From positions 1 through 64,000 of the forward strand of contig JALENN010000014.1 of the NCBI GenBank assembly GCA_022767745.1: DNA of 64,000 bases, given 5' to 3'. This document shows positions 34,102 to 42,217 of this stretch, piece by piece. Both the position numbers and the translations under genes were made by a program. Within the stretch, counting starts at the first letter, position 1. Each line of letters opens with the position of its first letter. Below the pieces are notes generated by a model. It was given only the letters and a program-made list of their open reading frames with translations. It made no database searches and had not been told where the DNA came from. The DNA is from Alistipes sp. Its GTDB lineage: Bacteria > Bacteroidota > Bacteroidia > Bacteroidales > Rikenellaceae.

Positions 34102-35268
34102 TCACTTCGCCCCGGCCGAATCCACATGCGAGACATCATACGTGCGAGGGTTGATACGCTCGCCGTCGGCCGTCAGGCAATACTCCGTAGCCGACAGCAC
34201 ATACCCCTGACTGTTCGCTTCGTACTCCACGTCGAAATCATCCTTGTAGGCCCACTCGCCCTCGCCGCGGCGGCTCTCCAGCAGCGAACGGTTGCGTATG
34301 CCGAGCAGATTGGCCCACGCCAGTTCCTCGTACCACGACGTCTGCTCCTTCCACGCACATATGAAATCGGGTGTCTCCTTGTTCTCGATGTCGGTATATG
34401 TGAAGTGCAGTATCTCGCTGTCGCCGTCGATGGTACCGTAACGGCTCTCGACAAGGTTGCCGTCACGCCATACATAGTCCTCCCACTCATCATCCTGCTC
34501 GGCATGGATCAGCTGGTTATACTCGTCATACGTATAGACAGTCACAAGCACCTCTCCATCACGGTTACGCTCGACACGCTCGGCATACCCCTCAGCGTTG
34601 AGATAGACCGTATAGACGGTTTTGTCGTCGCATACGATATGCACCACGCCGTCATCATAGGCATATTCGACCGTCTTTACCGTAGTCTCGGTCTGGCCCT
34701 CCGAAACATACTCCGCCGAGATCTTACGCCACAGGATCAGTCGGTCCTGATCGTCATACGACAACTCGATCGACGAGCGCTCCTCCTCGCCCACGGTATA
34801 GAGCACCTCCGACACCAACTGGTCGTATGCCGGCTCCAAGGGCTCGTCCACGTCAGAGGGAACGTCTCCGTCGGCCGTCGTACCCTTCTGCTCAACGGTG
34901 ATGGTAATGCTTGTCGCACCGCACACGATGGTAACGGTGGCGGCACGGTCCTCGCCCGTAGTGTTCACGTCAAGCGTAATCGTAACGGTATAGTCGCCTG
35001 CCGCATCGCCGTGATCGGGCGTAACGGTCACCCACGACGCATCGCCCTCGGCACGGGTCTGTGCAACCGTAGCACGCCACGGACCAGTCGTCGTGAACGA
35101 TATTCCGTCGGCAGGTGTACCCGACGTTTCGTCGGCATAGATCGAATAATCGGTCTTCGTACCCTCAGGCAAGCGGATATCCGTACCCGAATCATCCGAG
35201 CCGCTGTCTGAACATCCGACAAGGAGCATGACGCTCAAAAACAAAGATAAGGCATGAAACTTTTTCAT
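34102..35268 (-). CDS. BACON/DUF4595-type lipoprotein
   Basis: A 388-residue lipoprotein (lipobox MLLVGC, Cys19) with an acidic Ser/Asp linker. A BACON-like domain spans about residues 40-130 (ISFTTTGPWRATV, WVTVTPDHGDAAGDYTVTITLDVNTTGEDRAATVTI, ITVEQKG). The C-terminal region is full of short YxYD strands (VEYAYDDGVVHI, VTVYTYDEYNQLIHAE, LHFTYTDIENKETP) like DUF4595. BACON domains are thought to bind carbohydrates or mucin; the whole protein is probably surface-exposed. A -7 element (minus strand TAACTTTG, 35501-35508) suggests a leader of about 230 nt. Confidence 0.8.
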   Translation of the reverse strand: MKKFHALSLFLSVMLLVGCSDSGSDDSGTDIRLPEGTKTDYSIYADETSGTPADGISFTTTGPWRATVAQTRAEGDASWVTVTPDHGDAAGDYTVTITLDVNTTGEDRAATVTIVCGATSITITVEQKGTTADGDVPSDVDEPLEPAYDQLVSEVLYTVGEEERSSIELSYDDQDRLILWRKISAEYVSEGQTETTVKTVEYAYDDGVVHIVCDDKTVYTVYLNAEGYAERVERNRDGEVLVTVYTYDEYNQLIHAEQDDEWEDYVWRDGNLVESRYGTIDGDSEILHFTYTDIENKETPDFICAWKEQTSWYEELAWANLLGIRNRSLLESRRGEGEWAYKDDFDVEYEANSQGYVLSATEYCLTADGERINPRTYDVSHVDSAGAK

Positions 35269-35864
35269 GACTGAAATGTATTGGCCTGCACCCAGACCCC
35301 TAAGATGCAGCGTAAACAAACTCCAGGAAAGCGCGGAGCCTCCAGCCGACCAGCCCCGAAACAGCGGGACTTACAGAGCACGGAAAAACGCCATGTCACT
35401 CTCCCCGTGGCACGGCATTACATCCATGCATTGCGTCCCCTCAGCGGCAATAACCGGCAAGGCGCTTTCACCATATGCAGCCGCCCGCAAGGCGGCATTA
35501 CAAAGTTAAACAAAAGTTCCTTAAATGCGCGATATTGAATACCCATCAGGCAATAAAACACCGTAACACGGCCACGGCTTGATTCAGACTAAGTCATTCC
35601 TTCCCCAACCGATCGCACCATACCCCTTACGAGCGTCATAAAAACATAGCGGCTCATATTTCAGTTCAAAAACTAACCATAATCATATCGAAACACAATA
35701 AAGTCTTCCTGCTTTCGTTATGATCATAGCCGAAAAAGACATAAAAACAACACCCACATACTGCCCGACATTTGCAAAAGCCGTATATTTGCAGCCCCGG
35801 ATATGCCCTGACGGGACAATCGAACGGTATATTAACAAATTGCACAAGCCAAAAAGACTGAAAC
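35269..35864. other. Intergenic region with two divergent promoters
   Basis: No gene is supported in these 596 nt. Two -7 elements are visible: CAAAGTTA at 35501-35508 reading left to the BACON lipoprotein gene and TATATTTG at 35784-35791 reading right to the IdeS-fimbrillin gene. Neither has a -33 box at standard spacing. Confidence 0.55.
35784..35791 (+). promoter_or_regulatory. -7 element of the IdeS-fimbrillin operon
   Basis: TATATTTG matches TAnnTTTG and lies 73 nt before the start codon. A TTTG at 35771-35774 is too close to be its -33 partner. Confidence 0.55.
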
Positions 35865-37568
35865 ATGACAAACAAACTGTGGAGAACCCTGACTGCGATT
35901 CTTCTCGGCATCGGTACGGTCACGTTTTCGGGATGCACATCCGATCCGACAAGCGACGGCACCGGAAGCGAAGAATATATACTTCTTAATTTCAGCAAAA
36001 ACGACACCCGCGCCGACATATCGGACAACGGGTCGGGATCCTTCAGCGAAGGAGACGTCATAGGACTCTATCTCGACAACGGCTCGCGCATCGAGTACCG
36101 CGAACTTCGATATGAAAGCGGGCAGTGGCAACCGCGTCTCCGCCGCCCCGACTTCGGCGAGGGACGCCTTACCCTGTCGGCGCACTACCCCGTCGTGAAG
36201 GGTGAGTCCGACGTCGCCGCAGGCAGCTACCGCTTCAGCGTGGCAACCGACCAGAGCGGCGACGGCTTCGAGGCATCCGACCTGCTCGTCTCGCAGGCCG
36301 TGCTCGAGGCGGGGAACAACCGTGCCGACCTTGTTTTCCGCCACGCCATGCACCGTCTGCGCATAGAGCTCACGGGAAAGACCGACGGAGCGGAGGTTAC
36401 GGTGTGCAGCCGCGTCGGCGGCATAGTCGACCTGCTCACGGGCGAGGCCACCCCCACCGACCAGGAGTTCCAATGGATCACCCCGGCCCGAAATGCCGAC
36501 GACAGCTTCGAGGCGGTGATCTACCCGCAGGATGCCGCCCCGTACCGTGACGGCGACGGTTCGCTGCTGAAAATAACGGCGGCGGACAAGGAGTACAGCT
36601 TCAAGGCCCCCGACATGCAGACCGACGGCAACGACCTCAAGGCATTCGAGGCCGGACGCCAGGTTACGGTCAGGCTGTCGCTCAAGGAGTCTGCCGACTC
36701 GAAATGGGCCAACAGGAAGGTATGGGTTTACGGCATCAAAGCCCCCGAGGAGAGCGCATGGGTACAGCTCTATCCCGAATTCTACCACACGTACTATCTG
36801 CCGTGCGACCCGTCATACGGATGGTATGACTGCAACAAGGTCAATCCCACGGCCAACCCCGACGGTGTTCCCGACGGCATGATGTGCTGGGCGGCCGCCG
36901 ACGCGAGCATGCTGCACTGGTGGTTCGACCAGAACAGGAAGTACATTGAGATGTACGGCGACAGATACAAGGGCCCCGACTACCATTTCCCGCAGCCCAA
37001 GCGCCAGGAGAGCGACATATTCCAGTGCTTTATCGACTCGTTCGTCGACGAGGCCGGATATACCGACGCCGGGGTAAACTGGTTCATCCACGGCAAGATC
37101 CCGTCGGCGCCGGCCCGCGACAAACCATACAACGACGCAGGCTACTTCAAGGATGTCTTTCCCGAAGGCGTACTGCTGGGCAAGAACATCGGAGGACTGA
37201 GCAAGGAGCGGTTCAACGAGACCATAAAGGATGCGCTTGAGAACAAGAAGGCCATTGCCATATCCCGCGGAACGGTCCGCTCGGGCCACATCCTCACCGT
37301 ATGGGGAGCGGAATTTGACGAGAACGGCGACGTATCGTACGTATACATGGCCGACAACAACGACCGCGACCAGTTCGAGGCGTGGGGCGTAGGATGCATA
37401 CGCAGCCAGATCGTCTACGAGCGATACCCCGAAGGTGCGACATATACGTGCTACAAATCGGGGTACATCGAGAACAACAAGTCGATAGTCATAAACCGAC
37501 TGGCCACACTGGAACTTGGCGACACCTACTGGGAGCAGTACTTCGCATCGGCGAAAAACAAAGAATAA
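35865..37568 (+). CDS. Fimbrillin-domain lipoprotein fused to an IdeS/Mac-type cysteine protease
   Basis: A 567-residue lipoprotein (lipobox FSGC, Cys24). Residues about 36-275 form an Mfa-like fimbrillin domain (GSFSEGDVIGLYL, LVFRHAMHRLRIEL, VDLLTGEAT, AVIYPQDA). Residues about 285-567 match the IdeS/Mac family (MEROPS C66): GWYDCNK with Lys325, the catalytic Cys341 in MMCWAAADASMLHWWFDQN, His475 in SGHILTVWGAEFDENGD, and Asp497 in YMADNND. These correspond to Lys84, Cys94, His262 and Asp284 of streptococcal IdeS, as I recall that sequence, so the active site looks complete. IdeS cleaves the IgG hinge; the target here is not known. A second fimbrillin gene follows after 23 nt. Confidence 0.9.
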   Translation: MTNKLWRTLTAILLGIGTVTFSGCTSDPTSDGTGSEEYILLNFSKNDTRADISDNGSGSFSEGDVIGLYLDNGSRIEYRELRYESGQWQPRLRRPDFGEGRLTLSAHYPVVKGESDVAAGSYRFSVATDQSGDGFEASDLLVSQAVLEAGNNRADLVFRHAMHRLRIELTGKTDGAEVTVCSRVGGIVDLLTGEATPTDQEFQWITPARNADDSFEAVIYPQDAAPYRDGDGSLLKITAADKEYSFKAPDMQTDGNDLKAFEAGRQVTVRLSLKESADSKWANRKVWVYGIKAPEESAWVQLYPEFYHTYYLPCDPSYGWYDCNKVNPTANPDGVPDGMMCWAAADASMLHWWFDQNRKYIEMYGDRYKGPDYHFPQPKRQESDIFQCFIDSFVDEAGYTDAGVNWFIHGKIPSAPARDKPYNDAGYFKDVFPEGVLLGKNIGGLSKERFNETIKDALENKKAIAISRGTVRSGHILTVWGAEFDENGDVSYVYMADNNDRDQFEAWGVGCIRSQIVYERYPEGATYTCYKSGYIENNKSIVINRLATLELGDTYWEQYFASAKNKE

Positions 37569-37591
37569 ACACACAAAAAATACGTAACAAC

Positions 37592-38458
37592 ATGAAAAGA
37601 GCTTATTTCATCCTGGCCGCAGCCGCCCTCGTGGGCGCCGGCGCATGCCAGAAGGGCACCGACGACACACCGCCCGCAACCGACAAGAGAATCGAAATCA
37701 ACACCTCGATCGCCAACCACAGCGGCGCATCGGGCACCACACGCACCCCGCAGCTCAACGGCAACGGCAGCGGCAACTTCGCCGACGGCGACCGTATAAC
37801 GCTGTTCGTACGCTCGGAATCGGGCCAGACGACCGCCACCGACTACGCCGTCGGCGTAAGCAAGCTGTACTGGAAGAACATACGCCTCAACCCCGAGGAT
37901 ACGAAGGCTGATTTCTCGGCATGCTACCCCGAGCAGGAGGTAGCCGACGGCAAGTTCACCTTCAACATCGAAACCTCGCCCGACAAGGACCTCCTGCTGG
38001 CACAGAGCCGCAACATAACGGTCGAGTCGGAGGAGCAGGTCGACCTGCTGTTCACGCACGCCATGCACCGCCTGGTGATAAACTACTCGACGCAGTCGGA
38101 CATCAAGATCGACGAGATAACCACCGTATGCACCGCCAAGTCGACCTGCGAGGTCGACCTCAACACACAGACGCTCGACAGCAGCGCATCGGGCAAGGCC
38201 GACTTCTCGGCATCGGGCCGCAGCGCACAGTTCATGATCGTGCCGCAGAAGGTCTCTGACATCGAGGTGCTGGTAACCGTCGACCAGATGTCGAAGAAGT
38301 TCGCCCTGAGCGAGCTGGTCACCGACCACGATGACCTCGAGAGGGGCAAGCAGCTCACCGTGAACATCAAGGTAAGGGACGGCAAGATCGTACTCGAAGG
38401 CAGCTCGATCGTACAGTGGGGCGACCAGGGTACCGTCGAGGGCGACATAATCCTCTAG
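37592..38458 (+). CDS. Fimbrillin (Mfa-like) family lipoprotein
   Basis: A 288-residue lipoprotein (lipobox GAGAC, Cys19) with one fimbrillin-like domain followed by a C-terminal strand region. It shares ordered motifs with the N-terminal domain of the preceding protease fusion: GNFADGDRITLFV, LLFTHAMHRLVINY, CEVDLNTQTL, FMIVPQ and RGKQLTVNIKV. Such proteins are exported as lipoproteins and, in characterised cases, polymerise by donor-strand exchange after surface protease cleavage. It ends with the acidic tail VEGDIIL. It is the last gene of the two-gene operon, followed by a strong hairpin. Confidence 0.88.
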   Translation: MKRAYFILAAAALVGAGACQKGTDDTPPATDKRIEINTSIANHSGASGTTRTPQLNGNGSGNFADGDRITLFVRSESGQTTATDYAVGVSKLYWKNIRLNPEDTKADFSACYPEQEVADGKFTFNIETSPDKDLLLAQSRNITVESEEQVDLLFTHAMHRLVINYSTQSDIKIDEITTVCTAKSTCEVDLNTQTLDSSASGKADFSASGRSAQFMIVPQKVSDIEVLVTVDQMSKKFALSELVTDHDDLERGKQLTVNIKVRDGKIVLEGSSIVQWGDQGTVEGDIIL

Positions 38459-38483
38459 TCGGGACGCGTCGCGATACGACAGC

Positions 38484-38517
38484 GACAGGGGCATCCGCAT
38501 ATGCGGATGCCCCTGTC
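38484..38517 (+). terminator. Perfect 34-bp palindrome, probable terminator
   Basis: GACAGGGGCATCCGCAT at 38484-38500 is followed directly by its exact reverse complement at 38501-38517. It lies 25 nt after the fimbrillin stop and before the convergent flavodoxin stop, so it can terminate both strands, although T runs are short. Confidence 0.7.
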
Positions 38518-38544
38518 TGCATTAACGGGTGTGCGTACCGAGGG

Positions 38545-39117
38545 TCAGTAACCCAGCCTGTCGAGCCACTGGCGGATGCTCCTCGCATCGGCGCCGTTAA
38601 GCAGGCGGCCTTCACCCCAGTCCAGATCGGGATATGCCGACTTCAAGGCGGCGGCGCTGTTGGCAATGCCGCTGCTTCCCGACGTGGCGAACGGTATCAC
38701 TCGGCAACCCTTCATGTCGTTCGCCTCGATAAAGGTGTTCACTATGCGCGGTGCCTGGTCCCACCATACGGGGTACCCGACGAAGACCACATCGTAGGCC
38801 GACATATCCACCTTCGCGCCCTTGAGTGCCGGGCGCGACTTCGGGTTGTCCATCTCCACCGAGCTGCGCGAGGCGCTGTCGCGCCAGTTAAGGTCGGCCG
38901 ACGTGTAGGGCTGCGCCGGCGTTATGGCATACAGCTCGCCGCCGACGGCATCGGCCAGCATTCGGGCCACACGGGCCGTTGTCCCCGTCGCCGAGAAACA
39001 GGCGACAAGGATTCTGTGATTGTTTTGTTTCGTCATGTTCATAACCTCTTTCTGCTGTGCCGGGGCCGCGGCGGCAATGCCTGCCACGGCCAACATTGTC
39101 AATACTGTTCGCAGCAT
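38545..39117 (-). CDS. Exported flavodoxin
   Basis: A 190-residue flavodoxin-fold protein. An N-terminal hydrophobic stretch (VLTMLAVAGIAAAAPAQQ) looks like a signal peptide. The FMN phosphate loop is FSATGTTARVARML, and VVFVGYPVWWDQAPRIVNTFIE and PFATSGSSGIANS are typical of Flavodoxin_4-type proteins. It lies 6 nt after the CMD-cupin gene in an operon of redox-type proteins. An internal ATG near residue 26 would give a cytoplasmic form; the longer start is kept because the neighbouring proteins are also exported. Confidence 0.88.
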   Translation of the reverse strand: MLRTVLTMLAVAGIAAAAPAQQKEVMNMTKQNNHRILVACFSATGTTARVARMLADAVGGELYAITPAQPYTSADLNWRDSASRSSVEMDNPKSRPALKGAKVDMSAYDVVFVGYPVWWDQAPRIVNTFIEANDMKGCRVIPFATSGSSGIANSAAALKSAYPDLDWGEGRLLNGADARSIRQWLDRLGY

Positions 39118-39123
39118 GGCATT

Positions 39124-39957
39124 CTACTTTTCCAAAGCGTCATACTCCTCGTCGGTGACGGGCTCGAGCCACTCGTTCGAGGTATTCTCGCCCGCAACCT
39201 CTATCGCCAAATGCGCAAACCACCCGTCGGCCGCAGCCCCGTGCCAGTGCTTAACTCCGGCGGGGATATTTATCACCGTGCCGGGCAGTATCTCCACGGC
39301 AGGCTTGCCCTCCTCGCGGTACCATCCTCGGCCGGCCACGCCGATGAGGACCTGTCCGCCGCCCGACGTGGCGTGGTGTATGTGCCAGTTGTTGCGGCAG
39401 CGCGGCTCGAAGGTCACGTTGTACACCATAACCTGCTCGCGCGATACGGGTGCCAGGTAACTGCGGCCCGTGAAGTAGTCGGCATAGGCCGTGTTGGGCT
39501 CGCCGATCGGGAAGATCATCTCACGCTGGAAAGCCTCACGCGCCGCGTCGCCCGCAGCGCCGCCGTCACCCTCCCCGTCGGCCCACACACCCTTGGCCAG
39601 ATTGAACGCCGCCCACGCCTTGGGCCAGCCGGCATAAAAGGCTATATGGGTGATGATCTCCGATATCTCCGTGCGCGTGATGCCGTTGCGCTTGGCCGAC
39701 TGCAGATGGTAGATCAGCGAGCTGTCGGTAATACCCTGGCTGATGAGCGACGTTATCGTCACCAGGCTGCGGTCGCGCAGGCCCAGACTGTCGGTGCGGC
39801 TCCATACCTCGCCGAAGAGGACGTCGTCGTTGAGCTGCGCAAATTTCGGGGCGAACGTGCCGAGCTGGTCACGTCCTGCCGTCTGTACGATTTTCTCCTG
39901 TGCCATAACATTCAATGTCAAAATGACTGATAATGCGGTTAAAATAATTCGGTTCAT
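39124..39957 (-). CDS. Carboxymuconolactone decarboxylase-cupin fusion, exported
   Basis: A 277-residue protein with a signal peptide (cleavage near NVMAQE). Residues about 30-125 form a CMD/AhpD-like helical domain (VWSRTDSLGLRDRSLVTITSLISQG, EISEIITHIAFYAGWPKAWAA) without the AhpD CxxC pair. Residues about 160-260 form a cupin with WHIHHATSGGGQVLIGVAGRGWY and NIPAGVKHWHGAAADGWFAHLAI, giving a likely metal site. Fusions of this type occur in gut Bacteroidetes; substrate is unknown. It overlaps the upstream monooxygenase-like gene by four bases (ATGA). Confidence 0.88.
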   Translation of the reverse strand: MNRIILTALSVILTLNVMAQEKIVQTAGRDQLGTFAPKFAQLNDDVLFGEVWSRTDSLGLRDRSLVTITSLISQGITDSSLIYHLQSAKRNGITRTEISEIITHIAFYAGWPKAWAAFNLAKGVWADGEGDGGAAGDAAREAFQREMIFPIGEPNTAYADYFTGRSYLAPVSREQVMVYNVTFEPRCRNNWHIHHATSGGGQVLIGVAGRGWYREEGKPAVEILPGTVINIPAGVKHWHGAAADGWFAHLAIEVAGENTSNEWLEPVTDEEYDALEK

Positions 39958-40463
39958 TGTCGTTTATCGTATATGTAGTTGTCGATGCGGTTGCGGGGAT
40001 TGAGCGGCGTCTGGTCCGACAACACAAGCGACCGCACCATATGGAGCGTCCCCTGCTTGTAACGGCGGAAGTGCTCCGAGGCGATATGGCTGTCGTACGC
40101 CGCACGGCTCGCATAGGTCTCAAGTATCGTTATGCGGCACGGATCCTCCTTCTCGGCCATGGCATACATGGTAAGCACGCCCGGCTCGGTCCTGAGCGAC
40201 ACCTCGCCCACCTCGGCCGCATACCTCATATATTCGTCGAGATATTCGGGCCGTACCTCTATCTTCGACAGCCTAACGATGCCGTCGGCCTGCATCGGCT
40301 CCTTGGCACACATGCCCCCTGCCCTACACCCGGCATCCACTATCTTCACCGTTTCGGCAACAGTCCGAGAGTCCGTGGTCGCCGGACGCCTTTTCGTGCA
40401 TGACAGCGTCACTGCGGCAAGCGCCGCAAGCGTACATATCGGAATCATCACATTCTTTCCCAT
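39954..40463 (-). CDS. ABM-domain (quinol monooxygenase-like) lipoprotein
   Basis: A 169-residue lipoprotein (lipobox VTLSC, Cys22). From about residue 62 it contains an antibiotic biosynthesis monooxygenase-like ferredoxin fold (VRLSKIEVRPEYLDEYMRYAAEVGEVSLRTEPGVLTMYAMAEKEDPCRITILETYASRAAYDSHIAS). The domain acts on quinols or related aromatics in known members. Two Cys in the linker (GCRAGGMCAKEP) are unusual. It is coupled by a four-base overlap to the CMD-cupin gene. Confidence 0.85.
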   Translation of the reverse strand: MGKNVMIPICTLAALAAVTLSCTKRRPATTDSRTVAETVKIVDAGCRAGGMCAKEPMQADGIVRLSKIEVRPEYLDEYMRYAAEVGEVSLRTEPGVLTMYAMAEKEDPCRITILETYASRAAYDSHIASEHFRRYKQGTLHMVRSLVLSDQTPLNPRNRIDNYIYDKRQ

Positions 40464-40484
40464 CGTTTATTACTTGTAACCTGC

Positions 40485-40697
40485 TTACCGCCGCATGCGG
40501 GTAAGCCCGCGCAGTATCTCCATCTCGTTATCCTCCAAACTGAATTCCGCCACAGGACCGTCGGACGACGCCTCGCCCCGCTCCTGCACAAGGAAACGGC
40601 GTATAACGTCGCACGTCGAGACGTTGTATCGCTCCGCAAGAAAGCAGACCACATCGTCATCATAAAGGCCTTCGGGCACATTCATCGGTTCAATCAT
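40485..40697 (-). CDS. Small conserved-looking protein of unknown function
   Basis: A 70-residue acidic soluble protein with segments GLYDDDVVCFLAERYNVSTCDVIRRFLVQE and EFSLEDNEMEILRGLTRM. The first part could be a short helical DNA- or protein-binding unit. It is first in the minus-strand operon, 21 nt before the ABM gene, with a -7 element (minus strand TAATTTTG, 40717-40724) 20 nt before the start. I do not recognise a family. Confidence 0.65.
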   Translation of the reverse strand: MIEPMNVPEGLYDDDVVCFLAERYNVSTCDVIRRFLVQERGEASSDGPVAEFSLEDNEMEILRGLTRMRR

Positions 40698-40716
40698 CGC
40701 TACTGTTTTGACGATA

Positions 40717-40829
40717 CAAAATTACCCCTCACGACATCAAAAGACGTAACAGAATGTGGGATGTTCGTGCCATTTTTACGGTTTTTCGCCCACGGCAACC
40801 GTACGTTGTCCCGAAATGGGTTATCTTTG
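40717..40829. promoter_or_regulatory. Divergent promoter region between the redox operon and the AraC regulator
   Basis: TAATTTTG on the minus strand (40717-40724) faces the small-protein operon, and TATCTTTG on the plus strand (40822-40829) faces the AraC gene. The 100 nt between them are the natural place for AraC binding. Neither -7 box has a TTTG at 19 nt. Confidence 0.55.
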
Positions 40830-40852
40830 CATAAGGACTCGCGCGCTGCATC

Positions 40853-41752
40853 ATGAGCAAGATACTAAAGATAAGGAACGTAAGCGACTACAGCGGCTGG
40901 CTCGGTCTGACGGACCGCCATCCGCTCGTGAGCGTGGTCGACTATGCCAAGGCATCACCCGTACGCCACAGCCTGAACAACTACAGCGTCTACGGCATCT
41001 TCTTCCACGACGAGGCCGACATCGACCTCGACTACGGCTGCGGCAAGTACGACTACAAGAAGGGCACCGTCATCTGCGTGGCACCGGGGCAGATCGGCGG
41101 CAAGGAGGACAACGGCGAGCGCGTGAAACTCACGGGGTGGGCCCTGCTGTTCCATCCCGACCTGCTGCACGGCACGCCACTCGAACGTACGATAAGGACA
41201 TACTCGTTCTTCGACTACCGCATAAACGAGGCACTGCACATGACCGAGCAGGAGCACGACCTGCTCGTATCGCTCATGCACCTCATAAGCGACGAGCTCG
41301 ACAAGCGGCGCGACGAGCTGCAGGACACCATACTTGTCGGTTACATAGGGCTGGTGCTTAACTACTGCCAACGCTTCTACAACAGGCAGTTCCTCACGCG
41401 CAAGATCGAAAACAACGACATACTGACACGCTTCGACGACCTGCTGCGCAGCTATTACGAGCAGAAACAGCAGCTCACGCTGGGACTGCCCACCGTACAA
41501 TACTGCGCCGAGCGGCTCTGCATGTCGGCAAACTATTTCGGCGACCTGGTGAAGAAGACCACCGGCGACACGGCCAGCAACTACATCCGCCAGTACGTTA
41601 TCCAGCAGGCCAAGAACATGCTTGCCGCCGGATGCGGCACGGCACAGGCGGCAATCGACCTGGGATTCCAGTACCCGCAGCACCTGAGCCGCATGTTCAA
41701 ACGGCAGACCGGCATCACCCCGTCGGAATACTGCCGACAGTTGCGACGCTGA
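40853..41752 (+). CDS. AraC-family transcriptional regulator
   Basis: A 299-residue protein with an N-terminal cupin-like sensor domain (YSVYGIFFHDEADIDLDYG, GTVICVAPGQIGG) and a C-terminal pair of helix-turn-helix motifs. The first HTH is PTVQYCAERLCMSANYFGDLVKKTTGDTASNYI; the second is AAIDLGFQYPQHLSRMFKRQTGITPSEYCRQ. The divergent position next to the flavodoxin/CMD-cupin/ABM operon suggests that operon is its target. The effector is unknown. Confidence 0.93.
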   Translation: MSKILKIRNVSDYSGWLGLTDRHPLVSVVDYAKASPVRHSLNNYSVYGIFFHDEADIDLDYGCGKYDYKKGTVICVAPGQIGGKEDNGERVKLTGWALLFHPDLLHGTPLERTIRTYSFFDYRINEALHMTEQEHDLLVSLMHLISDELDKRRDELQDTILVGYIGLVLNYCQRFYNRQFLTRKIENNDILTRFDDLLRSYYEQKQQLTLGLPTVQYCAERLCMSANYFGDLVKKTTGDTASNYIRQYVIQQAKNMLAAGCGTAQAAIDLGFQYPQHLSRMFKRQTGITPSEYCRQLRR

Positions 41753-42217
41753 CTACGCGCAGGCGCCAGAAGAGGCAAATCCATACACGCTTATCTTCAC
41801 GCGGCAGTACTCCATGCCACGTGCACTTCGAGTATACGGAACGGGAAAAAACGGCAGGTATTTAGCGTAAAAAACGGCCATAGTATTAATACCGCCCGAC
41901 AGTGCGCGGAGCGCCCTTCCAAACCGCACAGTCCGCGTTATGGCGCAAGCCATGACCGTTTTGATGCTGTACCGAAAGACACACCGCTCCTTTCGGGACC
42001 ATGCCGGCGGCACAGATAGCGTCGGAATGACGTTTAAGGCGGCACGTTTTTATCGTACAGAGACATTGAACTCAAGGTTTTTCGGGCGGCATTTGTTATA
42101 TTTGTATAGCCATAAGAGGCAGCCGTTTACCGAATCCCCTACACATTCCTGCATCCGATTCCAGGCGGGCCGCTGCCGCTCGTGCGCCACAGGCCGACAC
42201 TTAACAAACCAACCGAT
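41753..42217. other. Intergenic region before the GH3 gene
   Basis: No gene is supported in 465 nt. A -7 element TATATTTG at 42097-42104 faces the GH3 gene, leaving a leader of about 110 nt. TTTAGCGTAAA near 41860 contains the complement of TACGCTAA, part of the half-site repeated before xylR, which might hint at a shared regulator; this is weak. Confidence 0.5.
42097..42104 (+). promoter_or_regulatory. -7 element of the GH3 promoter
   Basis: TATATTTG matches TAnnTTTG. No TTTG lies at the standard -33 distance. Confidence 0.55.
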
